Below the pieces are notes generated by a model. It searched no databases. It was not told where the DNA came from and worked only from the letters and a program-made list of their open reading frames with translations. A stretch of DNA of 21,024 bases from contig JAPOYU010000152.1 in NCBI GenBank assembly GCA_026706395.1, forward strand, positions 1 through 21,024, given 5' to 3'. Positions 1 to 6,174 of the stretch are shown here, piece by piece; within the stretch, counting starts at the first letter, position 1; the number at the start of each line of letters is the position of its first letter. A program made the translations under genes and the position numbers. Source of the stretch: Chloroflexota bacterium. Its GTDB lineage: Bacteria; Chloroflexota; Anaerolineae; Aggregatilineales; Phototrophicaceae.

Positions 1-590
1 TCCTGAATGTCGTTCCAGATTTGCGTGTCGGTCAGGCCCGGGCTGACGGCGTTGATGCGGATGCCGTATGGCGCGAACTCAATCGCCATGGATCGCGTCA
101 TCATATCGACGCCGCCTTTGGAAGCGGCGTAGGGCGCGGCGGCGGGCAAGGTGGCGACGGTGTGCACGCTGGCGATGTTGATGATGGCGCCGCTGCGACG
201 CGCGACCATCGCCTCAAGGGCATAGCGACTGCAAAGAAATGTACCTTTCAGATCGACATCGACGACGCGGTCCCAATCGGCTTCGTCCATTTCCAGGGTA
301 GGCTTGACGAAGTTGACGCCGGCGTTGTTGACCAGCGTGTCGATCTGACCGTAGGCGGTCAGGGTTTCGTCTATGAGTCGCTGGCAGTCGGCGGCTTGGG
401 AGACGTCTGTTTTGACGAAGAGGCCTTTGCCATAGCGCGCTTGCAGGTCGGCTGTGACCTGCTCGCCCAGGCGCTCGTTAATATCGGCGACCACAACTTC
501 CGCGCCCGCTTCAGCGAAGCATTCAGCGATGCCGGCGCCAATGCCGCTGGCTGCGCCGGTGACGATAGCGACATGTCCGTTCCAGTTCAT
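1..590 (-). CDS. SDR family NAD(P)-dependent oxidoreductase (C-terminus beyond left edge)
   Basis: Classical short-chain dehydrogenase/reductase; 196 residues are in the window and the C-terminal part (about 50-60 residues in the family) lies beyond base 1. From the ATG at 590 the protein shows the nucleotide-binding motif TGAASGIG (11-18), Asp36 at the end of strand 2 (favours NAD(H) over NADP(H)), NNAG (88-91), and catalytic Ser141, Tyr154 and Lys158 (YAASK). The position normally held by the tetrad Asn is Asp113 (VDVDLKG), which is unusual. A GGAGGAA Shine-Dalgarno sequence lies about 10 bases upstream and supports the start. It is probably a sugar, polyol or hydroxy-acid dehydrogenase; the substrate is not deducible. 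It lies downstream of the amidohydrolase on the same strand, 186 bp away, with its own possible control signals between them. Confidence 0.9.
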   Translation of the reverse strand, partial: MNWNGHVAIVTGAASGIGAGIAECFAEAGAEVVVADINERLGEQVTADLQARYGKGLFVKTDVSQAADCQRLIDETLTAYGQIDTLVNNAGVNFVKPTLEMDEADWDRVVDVDLKGTFLCSRYALEAMVARRSGAIINIASVHTVATLPAAAPYAASKGGVDMMTRSMAIEFAPYGIRINAVSPGLTDTQIWNDIQ

Positions 591-612
591 CGAGAGACAT
601 TTCCTCCAGCAA

Positions 613-640
613 CAGCCTGTCGTGGCACTCAAGTCCACGA
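613..640. promoter_or_regulatory. Possible operator in the leader of the left SDR gene
   Basis: A perfect dyad TCGTGG-N9-CCACGA occupies 620-640, about 30 bases upstream of the SDR start codon on the minus strand. It overlaps the 12-mer CAGCCTGTCGTG (613-624), which recurs exactly at 2192-2203 in the other large intergenic region. A regulator site or a leader hairpin are both possible. No regulator gene is in the window to pair with it. Confidence 0.35.
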
Positions 641-677
641 ACTGTATCGCGGTGGTACATCAAATGCAAATCGGAGC

Positions 678-683
678 TGTCAA
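678..683 (-). promoter_or_regulatory. Consensus -35-like hexamer upstream of the left SDR gene
   Basis: Read on the minus strand, 683-678 is TTGACA, a perfect sigma-70-type -35 element. The downstream sequence gives only a weak -10 (TGTACC, about 18 bases away, preceded by TG), so this is a tentative promoter. It lies within CTGTC-N12-GACAG (677-698), a loose dyad whose half-sites resemble those at 2196-2211. Confidence 0.25.
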
Positions 684-712
684 TCATTCAGGCGACAGAA
701 TGACGTGGCATT

Positions 713-743
713 GGCGGGGCTTTGGAAAGCCGTTTCGCCCGCC
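713..743. other. Stem-loop between two minus-strand genes
   Basis: The inner palindrome GGCTTT-GG-AAAGCC (718-731) lies next to an outer pair GGCGGG (713-718) / CCCGCC (738-743); the two share a base, so they are partly alternative foldings. It sits 34 bases beyond the stop of the minus-strand amidohydrolase, where a terminator could be expected, but neither strand has a T-tract after it. It may act as an mRNA 3'-end stabiliser or a weak or factor-dependent terminator. Confidence 0.3.
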
Positions 744-776
744 GCGCAAAGTGTTGTTATCTTAGGGACAAACGTC

Positions 777-2000
777 TTACAGGGTATTTTTATAGACCTT
801 GCCCCCTTTCATAATGAGGCGCAGGTTCGATTCCGGCTCCGTCATCACCGATAAGTCTTCCAGCGGATTCCCCTCCGACACGAGCAGATCAGCGCTGGCG
901 CCTGGAATAACCTCGTGCAGTTCTCCCGTCCGACCCAACAGATCTGCGCCGTTACAGGTGGCGGCGCGCAGCACTTCAATCGCCGGGATAATAGCGCCGC
1001 GAATTGCGAATTCGTCCAATTGTCGGCGATGCATCTGCCCGAGCAGATCGGTGCCATAGGCCATCTTCACGCCGCCGTTGTGGGCCATATCCAGCGCTCG
1101 TTTGCCCGCGTCCAGCACATCGAAAATTTTGTTGTACAGTTCCTTGGGCAAACCTGCTTCGATTCCCTCGTCCGCGAGCGCCTGATAGATCGACAGCGTC
1201 GGCACCAGAAAGGCATCGTTTTCGAGCATGAGGTCAATGCTGTCTTCATCGAGCAGATTGCCATGTTCCACCGTTTTCGCTCCACAGCGCAGCGCCCGAT
1301 TGATAGCGCGGGCGGTGTAAGCGTGCACCATGACGTAGAGGTTTGCCGCTTCCGCTTCCTCGACAGCGGCGCGGATTTCCTCTTCGGAGAATTGTGTACT
1401 GTCGATGCGGTCGGTGGGGGAGGCGACGCCACCCGAAACCATCAGCTTGATATGATGAGCGCCTCGGCGGACTTCTTCGCGGCAGGCGCGGCGCAGTTCA
1501 CTGATGCCATCGCAGACCCAGCCCAGGCCAGGCGTCAGCCAGCCGTAGCCGATTCCGTCATCGCCGGAGCTGCGCATATCACCGTGGCCGCCGGTTTGTG
1601 ACAGTGCATGTCCGCAAAAGAAAATCCGGGGTCCTGAAATCAGGCCTTCATCAACGGCCTTGGCCAAGCCCCAATCGGCGCCGCCGCCGTCGCGTACGGA
1701 TGTAAAGCCGCGCATGAGCATGCCTTCCAGTATGACCGCGGCGTGGGCAGTGACATAAGCTGGCGACCAGTGGCGGATAGCGGACAAGTTGGCGGTAGCG
1801 GCGGTAACATGAACATGCGCGTCGCATAAGCCCGGCATGACTACGCGGCGACCGACGTCAATGGCGTCGGCATTGGTCTGGGGCCTGCCCTCGCTTACTG
1901 AAGCGATCTTGCCGTCCTGGATCAAGACATGCCGATCCGGCAGTAGTTCTCCGCCGCGGACATCCAGCACTTGCGCATTCGTCAAAAGCAAATCAGTCAT
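777..2000 (-). CDS. Metal-dependent amidohydrolase, imidazolonepropionase / Xaa-Pro dipeptidase-like
   Basis: A 407-residue amidohydrolase-superfamily protein (COG1228-type). An N-terminal beta-sandwich strand (residues 1-55) leads into the TIM barrel. Expected metal ligands are all visible: His62 and His64 (DAHVH), Lys185 (HHIKLM, the candidate carboxylated lysine), His226 (MVHAY), His246 (VEHG) and Asp318 (YGTD). Characterised relatives hydrolyse dipeptides with C-terminal Pro, Arg or Lys, or N-acyl amino acids, so a peptidase or amidase role is likely. The reading frame is open further upstream to 2108, but the ATG at 2000 has GGAGGG five bases before it and starts the family-typical MTDLLLTNAQVL, so the upstream part is rejected. 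No signal peptide, so cytosolic. It is divergent from the transporter operon and probably co-regulated with it. Confidence 0.93.
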   Translation of the reverse strand: MTDLLLTNAQVLDVRGGELLPDRHVLIQDGKIASVSEGRPQTNADAIDVGRRVVMPGLCDAHVHVTAATANLSAIRHWSPAYVTAHAAVILEGMLMRGFTSVRDGGGADWGLAKAVDEGLISGPRIFFCGHALSQTGGHGDMRSSGDDGIGYGWLTPGLGWVCDGISELRRACREEVRRGAHHIKLMVSGGVASPTDRIDSTQFSEEEIRAAVEEAEAANLYVMVHAYTARAINRALRCGAKTVEHGNLLDEDSIDLMLENDAFLVPTLSIYQALADEGIEAGLPKELYNKIFDVLDAGKRALDMAHNGGVKMAYGTDLLGQMHRRQLDEFAIRGAIIPAIEVLRAATCNGADLLGRTGELHEVIPGASADLLVSEGNPLEDLSVMTEPESNLRLIMKGGKVYKNTL

Positions 2001-2035
2001 CTTGACCCTCCCGGTATATCGCTGACTTGGCCAGT

Positions 2036-2044
2036 ATTGTAACA
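2036..2044 (-). promoter_or_regulatory. Candidate extended -10 promoter of the amidohydrolase gene
   Basis: On the minus strand 2044-2036 reads TGTTACAAT, i.e. a TGn extension followed by TACAAT (5 of 6 matches to TATAAT). No good -35 lies 16-18 bases upstream, as is usual for extended -10 promoters. Transcription would begin near 2029, giving a leader of about 29 bases that contains the Shine-Dalgarno sequence of the ATG at 2000. This also supports the short start. Confidence 0.4.
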
Positions 2045-2191
2045 GCAACAAGGCCCATGAGTACGAGATCACTGCGTTGCGAATGCGGGTATTTGACAAG
2101 CCCACCATAACTCGTTACATTCGCAGCAGCGTTTTCGATAAAGTGTTGTCGCCGTTGTTTATTGTCTCAGATATGTTGCCGACTTGTCTTC

Positions 2192-2232
2192 CAGCCTGTC
2201 GTGATTGACAGAAGTTGCTAAGCGCTTGCGCT
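2192..2232. promoter_or_regulatory. Cluster of dyads and shared 12-mer in the divergent promoter region
   Basis: Three elements are packed together: CAGCCTGTCGTG (2192-2203), identical to 613-624; CTGTC-N6-GACAG (2196-2211), whose right arm contains TTGACA (2205-2210); and AGCGC-TT-GCGCT (2221-2232), overlapping the palindrome AAGCGCTT (2220-2227), which resembles the core of LacI-family operators. The location between divergent promoters fits an operator for joint control of the amidohydrolase and the transporter operon. This is inference from symmetry only. Confidence 0.35.
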
Positions 2233-2342
2233 GACGGCGGGCGGCTGTCATACATCTCTGAAAACGTCAATGGCGGCGCTTTATCGACTACGTATTGCAG
2301 TTTAGTTTACGGTTCTATTACGCAAGGAAAGTGAGGATCAGC

Positions 2343-3587
2343 ATGTCTTTACGCAACAGTAGTGTTTTTGTGCTTCTTGTCTTGGTTCTTTCGCTCTTCG
2401 GGGGAATGCTCGTTGGCGCGCAGGATATGGGGGTCGCCAAAATCGGCATTATGGTGCCGCTGACCGGCGCTTTTGGCGCGGATGCCCAGGATGTTGTCCA
2501 GGCGGCGCAAATAGCGGTGGATGACCTCAATGAAGCGGGCGGCGTCGCTGGCTACACGCTGGAATTGGTCATCGCCGATACGGTCGATCAGCGCGCGGAC
2601 GCCGTGACAACCGCCTTCAACCAACTCAGCAATACCGAAGATCTCAACTTCATCATGACGGCCTACGCCAGCACCTCCAACTTTGAGATCGATCTGATGG
2701 CGGAGATCGATATGCCCTACTTGATCTCGGCCAACGCGGCGCAAACACGCGACATTATCTCCGCCGATCCCGAGGCTTACGGCACGGTCTGGTCGCGCGT
2801 TCCTTCCTACGATGCGTATGAGACGGCGCTGCCGGAATTGCTGGAAGCTTACGATGAAGCGGGATTGCTCAGCCTGCGCGATCGCGAAGCCTTCATCATC
2901 AGCTCGGACGACCCCTATGGCACCACCATCGCCACTGGCATGAGCGCCCATTTCGAAAGCCTCGGCTGGACGGTCACCGGTTACGAAACCGTGCCCTTCG
3001 CTTCCGTAACCGACTGGCGTGGTTTGCTGGCGAAGATCCGCGAAGATGAGCCGGATATCGTCATTGTCACGGATTCCGCGCCGCCGAACAATGCCGCCTT
3101 CATGAACCAGTTCATGGAGAATCCGCCCAATTCGCTGCTCTTCCTGCAGTATGGTCCGTCGGTGCAGGAATTCCTTGAATTGACCGGCGAAAACTCCACC
3201 GGCTTAATCTACAACAACCTGGGCGCTGCTATTGACTCCAAGCCTGAAGTTAATGAGATTCGTGACCGCTACGAGGAAATGTACGGGCACCGAGGCGGGT
3301 ACTTCACCGTCATCGCCTACGATCAAGTCATGATTTACGCTACTTGCCTGGAAGAAGTCGGGGATCCGGCGGAGCGCGTGGCGATAGGCGAATGCCTCGG
3401 CGGCCTGGAAATGGAAACACTGGCCGGTTTCTTGACCTTCGATCAAGAGACGCACTTGGCGATTCAAGGTCCGGAGTACTATCCGATCCAGTTCTATCAA
3501 ATCTGGGAGTGCGAGCGCATCCAGATTGAGCCCGACAAGTATGCCACTGGCACTTTCCAGGTTCCGCCCTGGATGGACATGGGCTAA
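2343..3587 (+). CDS. Branched-chain amino acid-type ABC transporter substrate-binding protein (Peripla_BP_6)
   Basis: A 414-residue solute-binding protein of the LivJ/LivK type. Residues 1-26 form a signal peptide: Arg4, a hydrophobic core (residues 8-19, VFVLLVLVLSLF) and a signal-peptidase-I-like end VGA before Gln27. There is no lipobox Cys, so it is predicted to be soluble and exported rather than a lipoprotein. Mature domain 1 begins with IGIMVPLTGAFG (34-45), the standard strand and ligand loop of the family; the two-lobed Leu/Ile/Val-binding fold continues to the C-terminus, with a Cys pair about 15 residues apart near position 350-365. The ATG at 2343 is preferred over an open extension from 2295 because it has GAGGATC upstream and begins the signal peptide. 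It is first in a 16-gene array and next to livGFHM. The solute may be an amino acid, amide or related compound; this family is promiscuous. Confidence 0.92.
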   Translation: MSLRNSSVFVLLVLVLSLFGGMLVGAQDMGVAKIGIMVPLTGAFGADAQDVVQAAQIAVDDLNEAGGVAGYTLELVIADTVDQRADAVTTAFNQLSNTEDLNFIMTAYASTSNFEIDLMAEIDMPYLISANAAQTRDIISADPEAYGTVWSRVPSYDAYETALPELLEAYDEAGLLSLRDREAFIISSDDPYGTTIATGMSAHFESLGWTVTGYETVPFASVTDWRGLLAKIREDEPDIVIVTDSAPPNNAAFMNQFMENPPNSLLFLQYGPSVQEFLELTGENSTGLIYNNLGAAIDSKPEVNEIRDRYEEMYGHRGGYFTVIAYDQVMIYATCLEEVGDPAERVAIGECLGGLEMETLAGFLTFDQETHLAIQGPEYYPIQFYQIWECERIQIEPDKYATGTFQVPPWMDMG

Positions 3588-3703
3588 GTGCCCCCCATCC
3601 CCCGACCCCTTCCCCCAAAATGAGGGAAGGGGAGTCTTTTGTCTCGCACTTTGAGCGTTCAAAGTCCCTCCCTCTTGATGGGGGAGGGATACAGGGTGGG
3701 GGT
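3588..3703. repeat. C/G-rich imperfect palindromic element (REP/MITE-like)
   Basis: The left half is C-rich (3591-3616) and the right half G-rich (3680-3702), so the whole 116 bases can fold back on itself; for example CCCCCCATCCC (3591-3601) pairs with GGGTGGGGG (3694-3702) with one bulge. Inside are two strong hairpins: CCCCTTCCC/GGGAAGGGG (3606-3614/3624-3632) and TCCCTCCCTC/GATGGGGGAGGGA-type pairing (3665-3674/3680-3689, allowing one G-T pair). Base composition differs sharply from the neighbouring genes. Extragenic palindromes with this strand asymmetry occur in many copies in some bacterial genomes; no second copy is in this window. Confidence 0.6.
3606..3640 (+). terminator. Terminator-like hairpin after the binding-protein gene
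   Basis: A perfect 9-bp stem CCCCTTCCC / GGGAAGGGG with a 9-base loop, followed by AGTCTTTTGTCT. The short T-tract is imperfect and offset by four bases, so partial rather than complete termination is likely. It stands 18 bases after the binding-protein stop codon and before livG, where partial termination would give the binding protein more mRNA than the membrane components, as is known for other transporter operons. Confidence 0.45.
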
Positions 3704-3729
3704 GATTTCGGTTGATCTCTGGACAACTA

Positions 3730-4482
3730 ATGACGCCGCTTCTCAGGGTTGACAGGGCGACTAAGAAATTCGGCGAGTTGGTCGCCGTTGACGATGTCAG
3801 CTTTGCGGTTGACGAGGGCGAAATCTATGGAATCGCCGGGCCAAATGGCGCCGGCAAGACTACGCTCTTTAACCTGATAACGGGCATTCCCTACCATGGC
3901 GATGCTGGAATCGTCTCTTATCGCGGCGAAGAAATATCCCAACTCTCGCCACACCAGATTTACGAACTGGGCATCGCCCGTACATTCCAGAAAGAAACCG
4001 CATTCGACACCTTGACCGTCCAGGAAAATGTGCGCATCGGCGCAGTATTCGGGACGCAATTGGCCGTCGAAGAATACGACTCAGCAGTGAATCAGGCCTT
4101 GGAAAGCCTCGATCTCATCGACGATCGCCATCGGCTGGCTGGCGAGCTTTCGCTTTACGCCAAGAAACGTCTCATGATTGCGTCGGCAATCGTAAGCAAT
4201 CCCAATCTGCTGATGCTCGACGAACCCGCCGGCGGCTTGAACCTGGCCGAATTGGGCGAACTCGAATCTCTCATCTTGCGGCTCAGCGATAGCAAGATGA
4301 CGATCATCATCATTGAGCATGTCTTGCCGCTATTATTTGGCGTATCGAACCGTGTTATGGTGATGGACTTCGGAAAACGGTTGGCCGAGGGATCCCCGGA
4401 GGCGCTGGCGCGTGACGACACCGTGATCGAGGCTTACCTCGGTGAACGAGGGAAGGACGCCTTCCATGCTATTTCAGGTTGA
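3730..4482 (+). CDS. livG: ABC transporter ATP-binding protein, LivG-like, with atypical signature motif
   Basis: A 250-residue cytosolic ATPase of the branched-chain amino acid transporter class. Walker A GPNGAGKTT (37-45), Q-loop Gln87, Walker B LLMLDE (160-165) and H-loop His197 (IIEHV) are intact. The signature motif, normally LSGGQ or LPYGQ, reads LSLYA (140-144), followed by KKRL, so this subunit may supply a weak composite ATP site to its partner LivF. The ATG at 3730 gives the standard N-terminus; an in-frame TTG at 3712 would add six residues and has the better purine-rich leader (GGGGGTG), so the start is slightly uncertain. Its end overlaps livF by 17 bases. It lies after the palindromic element separating it from the binding-protein gene. 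Confidence 0.92.
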   Translation: MTPLLRVDRATKKFGELVAVDDVSFAVDEGEIYGIAGPNGAGKTTLFNLITGIPYHGDAGIVSYRGEEISQLSPHQIYELGIARTFQKETAFDTLTVQENVRIGAVFGTQLAVEEYDSAVNQALESLDLIDDRHRLAGELSLYAKKRLMIASAIVSNPNLLMLDEPAGGLNLAELGELESLILRLSDSKMTIIIIEHVLPLLFGVSNRVMVMDFGKRLAEGSPEALARDDTVIEAYLGERGKDAFHAISG

Positions 4483-5182
4483 GAATCTCACCTCGGGATA
4501 TGGCAAAATTGATGTGGTGCGGTCGCTGTCCTTGCATGTTGACGAGGGAGAACATGTCGGGCTCTTCGGCCCCAACGGCCATGGCAAGACCACGCTGCTG
4601 CGGACCGTCTCCGGGTTGATCCCGGTGAATTCGGGCAAGGTTTTTTTTCGCGGCGAGGACATCACTGGGCTTGACCCGCGCAAGATCGTCGAACGCGGCC
4701 TGATCCATGTGCCGCAGGGGAATCAATTGTTCCCGGAAATGACCGTGCAAGAAAACCTCACGCTGGGCGCCTATGTCGCCCGCACAAATAAAGGCAAGTC
4801 GAGCAATTTTGAGAAAGTCTTCACGCTCTTCCCGCGTTTGCAGGAGCGGCGCAGCCAGCGCGCCCAGACCCTCAGCGGCGGAGAACGACAGATGCTCTCA
4901 ATCGGCGTCGGCTTAATGGGCATGCCGGAACTGTTGATCCTCGATGAACCAAGCGTGGGGCTGGCGCCGCTGATAAAGGAAGAGTTGGCCCGCGCTATAG
5001 GCGAGATCGCGACGAGCGGCGTCACCATGGTCATCGTCGACCAGGATGTCGAGCTTTTGCTGGGCATCTGCGAGCGTTTGTACCTCATTGAAAAAGGGAC
5101 CGTTTCGCTCGAGACGGCCGATGTCTCGCAGGTTGATCAGGCCGAGATCCTTGAGATGTACTTCGGAAAGGTAACAGGATGA
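4466..5182 (+). CDS. livF: ABC transporter ATP-binding protein, LivF-like
   Basis: A 238-residue ATPase and partner of the preceding LivG. Walker A GPNGHGKTT (35-43), Q-loop Gln84, canonical signature LSGGE (136-140) and Walker B LLILDE (156-161) are all present. The H-loop position is Gln193 (VDQDVE); Gln here is usual for LivF proteins (VEQN), while the preceding Asp replaces the usual Glu. The ATG at 4466 follows GGAAGGA by eight bases; an in-frame GTG at 4442 is less likely. The gene overlaps livG by 17 bases and shares ATGA with livH, indicating translational coupling. Together with LivG it would power uptake through LivH/LivM. Confidence 0.93.
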   Translation: MLFQVENLTSGYGKIDVVRSLSLHVDEGEHVGLFGPNGHGKTTLLRTVSGLIPVNSGKVFFRGEDITGLDPRKIVERGLIHVPQGNQLFPEMTVQENLTLGAYVARTNKGKSSNFEKVFTLFPRLQERRSQRAQTLSGGERQMLSIGVGLMGMPELLILDEPSVGLAPLIKEELARAIGEIATSGVTMVIVDQDVELLLGICERLYLIEKGTVSLETADVSQVDQAEILEMYFGKVTG

Positions 5183-6174
5183 CGCTGGAAGCGATTGTCG
5201 CAATTATCGCGAGCGGATTGGTTTCAGGATCCTTGTACGCGCTGATGGCCAGTGGATTGTCGCTGGTCTGGGGCACGGTGCGCATGTTCAATTTCGCCCA
5301 CGGCGCGCTGGTGATGATCGGCGCCTATTCCGGCTGGTACATCTCCAACCGCGGCGGGCTGGCGAAAGTCCTGCAGCCATTGGGCAAGAACATCACCACG
5401 AACAGCGAAGAATGGGGCCTGCTTGGCGACATCTTGCACCCGTTGGGCGAGTGGATCCTGTCAATTAAAGGCGGATTTGGTCTGCTCCTTGGCGTGCCGC
5501 TGGCCATTATCTTCTGCGGCCTGGCCGGTTATGTCATCTATGTTCTGCTGGTCAAACCCTTTGTCGGTAAACCCGGCGCTGATCTTGTGGTCATCATCAC
5601 CACTATCGCCGGCGCCAGCTTCTTGCAGAACGGTGTGCAGGTCGTTTTTGGGCCGCGCTACAAGCAACTTGACCGCATCTTGAAAGGACCGCCGCTGGAG
5701 GTGCTCGATACCGCCATTGGATTGCAGGAAGTCCTGATTATCGTGCTGACGCCGGTTACGCTTTTGCTGCTGAACTTGTTTCTGAAACGCTCCAAACTCG
5801 GTCTTGCCATTCGCGCCGTCGCTCAAAACGACGATTTTGCCCGTCTGGTCGGCATCAATGTCAATCAGATCTATCCATTAACCTTTGTCGTAAGCTCCAT
5901 GCTGGCGGGGCTCGCCGGGCTAATGCTGGGCGGCCTGTTCTTCATCTTGCCCACCATGGGTTCGGAGCCTTTGCTGCGCGCTTTTGTGGTCGTGGTTTTT
6001 GGCGGACTGGGCAGCTTGCCCGGCACCATCATCGGCGCCTATGTCATCGGCTTGATTGAACAATCGAGCGCGTACGTCTTCTCGCTCTATTGGGCGCCGG
6101 TTGTTCTCTTCGCCACCTTGATTCTCGTACTCATATTCCGTCCGCGCGGCCTCATGGGCGGTGAAAACTCATGA
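5179..6174 (+). CDS. livH: Branched-chain amino acid-type ABC transporter permease, LivH-like
   Basis: A 331-residue integral membrane protein with about eight to nine hydrophobic segments. Recognisable LivH features are the first segment followed by MFNFAHGALVMIGAY (36-50) and the cytoplasmic coupling region AIRAVAQNDDFARLVGIN, then a Gly-rich helix pair near the C-terminus (VVVFGGLGSLPGTIIGAY). A hydrophilic stretch at about 56-98 (rich in Gly, Asn, Glu) is longer than in the classical enterobacterial LivH and makes the protein somewhat larger. It starts inside the livF stop (ATGA) with GGAAAGG upstream and ends with an ATGA overlap with livM. It forms the transmembrane channel with LivM. 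Confidence 0.94.
   Translation: MTLEAIVAIIASGLVSGSLYALMASGLSLVWGTVRMFNFAHGALVMIGAYSGWYISNRGGLAKVLQPLGKNITTNSEEWGLLGDILHPLGEWILSIKGGFGLLLGVPLAIIFCGLAGYVIYVLLVKPFVGKPGADLVVIITTIAGASFLQNGVQVVFGPRYKQLDRILKGPPLEVLDTAIGLQEVLIIVLTPVTLLLLNLFLKRSKLGLAIRAVAQNDDFARLVGINVNQIYPLTFVVSSMLAGLAGLMLGGLFFILPTMGSEPLLRAFVVVVFGGLGSLPGTIIGAYVIGLIEQSSAYVFSLYWAPVVLFATLILVLIFRPRGLMGGENS

Larger units (their letters stand above)
2001..2342. other. Divergent intergenic region between amidohydrolase and transporter operon
   Basis: 342 bases without a convincing gene. The left part (2001-2044) is the leader and putative promoter of the minus-strand amidohydrolase. The middle (2192-2232) holds two dyads and a repeated 12-mer. 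The right end carries the binding-protein ribosome site (GTGAGGATC, 2331-2339). A weak plus-strand promoter may be TTGCAG (2295-2300) with TATTAC (2316-2321), but the 15-base spacing is poor. I see no riboswitch consensus and no tRNA-like fold. Confidence 0.6.

Noticed and set aside
21..854. Long plus-strand open frame opposite the left SDR gene
   Set aside because: The minus strand encodes an unmistakable SDR with all motifs; the opposite frame has no recognisable domain and extends into the next gene. Antisense openness follows from codon bias.
915..1601. Plus-strand open frame opposite the amidohydrolase
   Set aside because: It mirrors the coding frame of a clear amidohydrolase and shows no family motif or ribosome site.
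2001..2108. Upstream extension of the amidohydrolase (36 extra residues)
   Set aside because: The ATG at 2000 has a strong ribosome site and family-typical start; the extension overlaps the putative promoter.
2295..2342. Upstream extension of the substrate-binding protein
   Set aside because: It would put 16 residues before a normal signal peptide and bypass the ribosome site at 2331-2339.
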